NCBI GenBank assembly: GCA_038248985.1
Contig: JBBRWV010000049.1
Location: forward strand, 1-23,479
Length of the DNA stretch: 23,479 nt
Direction of reading: 5' to 3'
Origin: JBBRWV01 sp038248985
GTDB taxonomy: Bacteria; Planctomycetota; Phycisphaerae; WQYP01
The position numbers were made by a program, and so were the translations under genes. The notes beneath the pieces were generated by a model. That model was not told where the DNA came from. It ran no database searches and saw only the letters and a program-made list of their open reading frames with translations. Shown here one piece after another: positions 22,046 to 23,479 of the stretch; the stretch's first letter is position 1; each line of letters opens with the position of its first letter.

Positions 22046-22537
22046 TCAGCCCGGCAACATGACCGGGCTGTGTTGTACAATCGTCTGCCAACGCTCACGC
22101 ATCGCCGCCACAAGATTCTTATCCACCAGCCCCATCGCCGGGTCCGTATCCGCCAAATTCAAATGCGCCAGCTCCAGCCGCGCCTGAAATGCCGTCTGCC
22201 CATTCACCACCCCCTTCACCTTGAAATCCGAGCGCCCCTCCCCAATCTCCGTCGCATCCGCCGTGATTACCAGCGTGTTCCCCGGCACCACAAACGTCCC
22301 GTACCTCACCCCGCGTGCCTCCCGCAACACCACCACGCTCTTCTTGAAATCCGTCGCCACCCGCACCAGCCACGCCGCCGCCTGGATCGATGCCTCCAGC
22401 ATCATCACCCCCGGCAAAACCGGAAACCCCGGAAAATGATCCCCCAGATATTCCTCCGCCATGGATACATTCTTCGCCATGACGATCTGCTTGTTCGTCT
22501 CCAGCGCTATCAATTGATCCACGAGAATAAACTTCAC
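22046..22537 (-). CDS. FabZ-like 3-hydroxyacyl-ACP dehydratase (copy 1)
   Basis: The 163-residue protein is a FabZ-type hot-dog dehydratase with HFPGFPVLPGVMMLEASIQAAA (34-55). Catalytic His34 and Glu48 are present, and the LPG turn is intact here, unlike in copy 2. It should act on 3-hydroxyacyl-ACP. The central Lys/Arg-containing segment (FKKSVVVLREARGVRYG) and the VVPGNTLVI strand fit the family. The start is a GTG at 22537 with AAGGAAG about nine bases upstream. It is the first gene of the leftward run (dehydratase, ACP, dehydratase, propeller lipoprotein) and lies behind a candidate promoter at 22602-22630. A hairpin overlaps its stop codon. Confidence 0.9.
   Translation of the reverse strand: MKFILVDQLIALETNKQIVMAKNVSMAEEYLGDHFPGFPVLPGVMMLEASIQAAAWLVRVATDFKKSVVVLREARGVRYGTFVVPGNTLVITADATEIGEGRSDFKVKGVVNGQTAFQARLELAHLNLADTDPAMGLVDKNLVAAMRERWQTIVQHSPVMLPG
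22047..22070 (-). other. GC-rich hairpin overlapping the end of FabZ-like copy 1
   Basis: CAGCCCGG (22047-22054) and CCGGGCTG (22063-22070) form a perfect 8-bp stem with an eight-base loop that spans the last codons and stop of the gene. No T-run follows on the - strand. It resembles in position the hairpin after the ACP gene. Confidence 0.45.
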
Positions 22538-22601
22538 GCGATTTTGCTTCCTTGCAAGACCATTCCCGGCGGCACTTCGATCAAACCCAACGAAGCGTCA
22601 G

Positions 22602-22630
22602 GTTTTACCCGCATCCCCCCCATTTGACAA
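22602..22630 (-). promoter_or_regulatory. Candidate sigma70 promoter of the FabZ-ACP-FabZ run
   Basis: On the - strand TTGTCA (22630-22625), 17 bases, TAAAAC (22607-22602). Transcription would start near 22595, leaving a leader of about 58 bases before the GTG of FabZ-like copy 1. The -35 box matches five of six consensus bases and the -10 box four of six. Confidence 0.4.
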
Positions 22631-22738
22631 GCCTGTCCCCCCAGCCGATCTCCCCTCAAATAGTAAGTATCCCCTCCGCCCCATATGAACACCCCGCCCA
22701 CTTCGGGCCCTGACCCACTGACCCCTCCAGCTCCCTCA

Positions 22739-22766
22739 TTGACTTCTCACGCCTGAATCTTATGAT
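22739..22766 (+). promoter_or_regulatory. Near-consensus sigma70 promoter of the ArsR-type gene
   Basis: TTGACT (22739-22744), 16 bases, TATGAT (22761-22766). Each box differs from consensus by one base. The start would fall near 22773, giving an unusually long leader of about 100 bases before the ATG at 22875. Confidence 0.55.
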
Positions 22767-22874
22767 CGTTAACTCCTCTTGATGTTCACCCATGTTGATA
22801 GCTTGCTGGGCCGATATGTTGCTCGTGCCCTTTGACCACGCTTCACCCTCATGCCATAACCACGTGGAGGTACC

Positions 22875-23198
22875 ATGGCTTCTAAATCCGCCGCCGCTGA
22901 AGAACAATCACTCGCCAGCCTTTGCCAGCTCTTCCGGCTCCTCTCCGACAAAACCCGACTCCAGATCGTTGTCCTGCTCGCCTCCGGCGAACGCAACGTC
23001 ACCACCCTCTGCGAAGAACTCAAACTCCCCCAGCCCACCGTCTCCCACCACCTGGGCCTCCTCCGCATGAATCGCATCATCACCAACAAACGCAAGGGCA
23101 AGCAAGTCATCTATACCCTCGACGGCGCCTCCAAAGTCTCCGGCGGCCGCCTCAAATTCGGTGCCCCCCCCTACACCGTCACCGTCGAAGGCTATTAA
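22875..23198 (+). CDS. ArsR-family winged-helix transcriptional regulator
   Basis: The 107-residue protein is a small winged-helix dimeric DNA-binding protein of the ArsR/SmtB type: LCQLFRLLSDKTRLQIVVLLASGE (16-39), helix-turn-helix NVTTLCEELKLPQPTVSHHLGLLR (41-64) with recognition helix QPTVSHHL, and the wing NKRKGKQVIYTL (71-82). The metal-binding ELCVCDL box of classic ArsR/SmtB is replaced by TTLCEELKL with one cysteine, so metal sensing is doubtful; other ArsR members sense redox state, small molecules or nothing known. The tail (KFGAPPYTVTVEGY) is unusual. GGAGG lies four bases before the ATG. It diverges from the FabZ-ACP-FabZ run and is its most likely local regulator, possibly also controlling itself. 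Confidence 0.9.
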   Translation: MASKSAAAEEQSLASLCQLFRLLSDKTRLQIVVLLASGERNVTTLCEELKLPQPTVSHHLGLLRMNRIITNKRKGKQVIYTLDGASKVSGGRLKFGAPPYTVTVEGY

Positions 23199-23302
23199 AA
23201 CAACACCCCGATCCCCCCCCACCCATATAACAGCCTTGCGCCCCCACTGCTTGTAGTACACGCCTTAGAGCGTAAAAATCTACATATATAAATACAATAA
23301 AT

Positions 23303-23325
23303 CCTCACCCAATCCCTCACCCAAT
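23303..23325. repeat. Two tandem copies of CCTCACCCAAT
   Basis: CCTCACCCAAT occurs at 23303-23313 and 23315-23325 with one C between, a 12-base period. It lies in the AT-rich gap between the ArsR-type gene and the partial thioesterase gene, and abuts a hairpin. Confidence 0.6.
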
Positions 23326-23351
23326 TATCCATTGCCAATTGCCAATGGATA
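23326..23351. other. Nine-bp inverted repeat (hairpin) after the thioesterase gene
   Basis: TATCCATTG (23326-23334) and CAATGGATA (23343-23351) are perfect inverted copies around an eight-base centre that contains CAATTG. It starts 28 bases past the - strand thioesterase stop. No T-run follows on either strand; it may mark the 3' end of that transcript or be a protein-binding dyad. The surrounding gap 23199-23379 holds no gene. Confidence 0.45.
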
Positions 23352-23379
23352 CTTGCCTGTCAATCCCCACCTCCCACCC

Positions 23380-23479
23380 CTACGCCCCCTTATACAACTC
23401 CTGAATACTCTCCGGAATCGCCTTCGGCCGAAACGTCACCCCATCCAGCAACACCCAATCCGTCTCCCCCCGCGCCAGC
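23380..23479 (-). CDS. Probable acyl-CoA thioesterase (YbgC/FadM-like), C-terminal end only
   Basis: The last 32 codons of a gene running off the right edge end at TAG (23380-23382). The readable tail is LARGETDWVLLDGVTFRP followed by KAIPESIQELYKGA. This matches the C-terminal strand and final helix of hot-dog thioesterases of the 4-hydroxybenzoyl-CoA thioesterase/YbgC/FadM group (a ...G-x-T-x-W-V-x-x-D...R-P-x-x-IP pattern). Such enzymes hydrolyse acyl-CoA or acyl-ACP. The active-site region lies outside the window. It follows the acyl-chemistry theme of the neighbouring FabZ-ACP genes, though it lies on the far side of the regulator. Confidence 0.6.
   Translation of the reverse strand, partial: LARGETDWVLLDGVTFRPKAIPESIQELYKGA

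Larger units (their letters stand above)
22538..22874. other. 337-base divergent intergenic region (FabZ-like 1 / ArsR-type regulator)
   Basis: No convincing gene is seen. The region holds a leftward candidate promoter (22602-22630), a rightward near-consensus promoter (22739-22766) and about 100 bases of leader before the regulator gene. A TTGACA at 22624-22629 on the + strand has no matching -10 box. The rest is C-rich sequence without repeats that I can recognise. Confidence 0.6.

Noticed and set aside
22624..22629. Perfect TTGACA on the + strand
   Set aside because: No -10 box at 16-18 bases; the same bases serve better as part of the leftward -35 element.
22656..22907. 83-codon - frame in the divergent gap before the regulator gene
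   Set aside because: There is no ribosome-binding site at its plausible starts and no domain, and it overlaps the promoter region and start of the ArsR-type gene.

Overview
The window is bacterial chromosome from a high-GC organism. It is most likely a member of the PVC group, probably Planctomycetota. This rests on gene content, not on a database match: secreted PQQ-like propellers that begin with a DWPQWRGP-type motif after the signal peptide, a tiny MJ0042-like zinc ribbon, and an extended acyl carrier protein between two FabZ-like dehydratases. No rRNA, tRNA, CRISPR array, transposase, integrase or phage gene was seen. The given strand is C-rich along its whole length, so + genes use C-ending codons and - genes use G-ending codons.

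Layout. 30-1688 (+) is a clan GH-A (GH5-like) glycoside hydrolase with a GATase-like C-terminal domain. 1823-5386 holds a zinc ribbon (-), a DinB-fold protein (-), a 90-residue unknown (+) and a histidine kinase followed by rsmB (-). The DinB and unknown genes diverge from a symmetric promoter-like dyad. 5624-6052 (+) is a lipoprotein ending in an Agenet/Tudor-like domain.

6039-11805 (-) is a run of seven genes: EamA-like membrane protein, 3-TM protein, lipA, GT2 glycosyltransferase, DegT aminotransferase, NeuD/PglD-type acyltransferase and BKACE (DUF849). The last three are translationally coupled or closely spaced. They could make an acylated amino sugar, with BKACE supplying the acyl-CoA.

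11980-19564 (+) is a five-gene operon: two secreted propellers, an ANL adenylating enzyme lacking the usual C-terminal domain, an aldehyde dehydrogenase-family enzyme and an iron-containing alcohol dehydrogenase. The last three read as an acid to activated acyl to aldehyde to alcohol route. Substrate and direction are not known.

19579-22537 (-) converges on that operon. In transcription order it holds FabZ-like 1, the extended ACP, FabZ-like 2 and a propeller lipoprotein, with GC-rich hairpins after the first two genes. An ArsR-type regulator (+, 22875-23198) diverges from it behind a near-consensus promoter. The window ends in the 3' end of a probable acyl-CoA thioesterase (-). The right half is therefore dominated by acyl and aldehyde chemistry and propeller proteins. 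Whether the two convergent operons form one pathway is a hypothesis.
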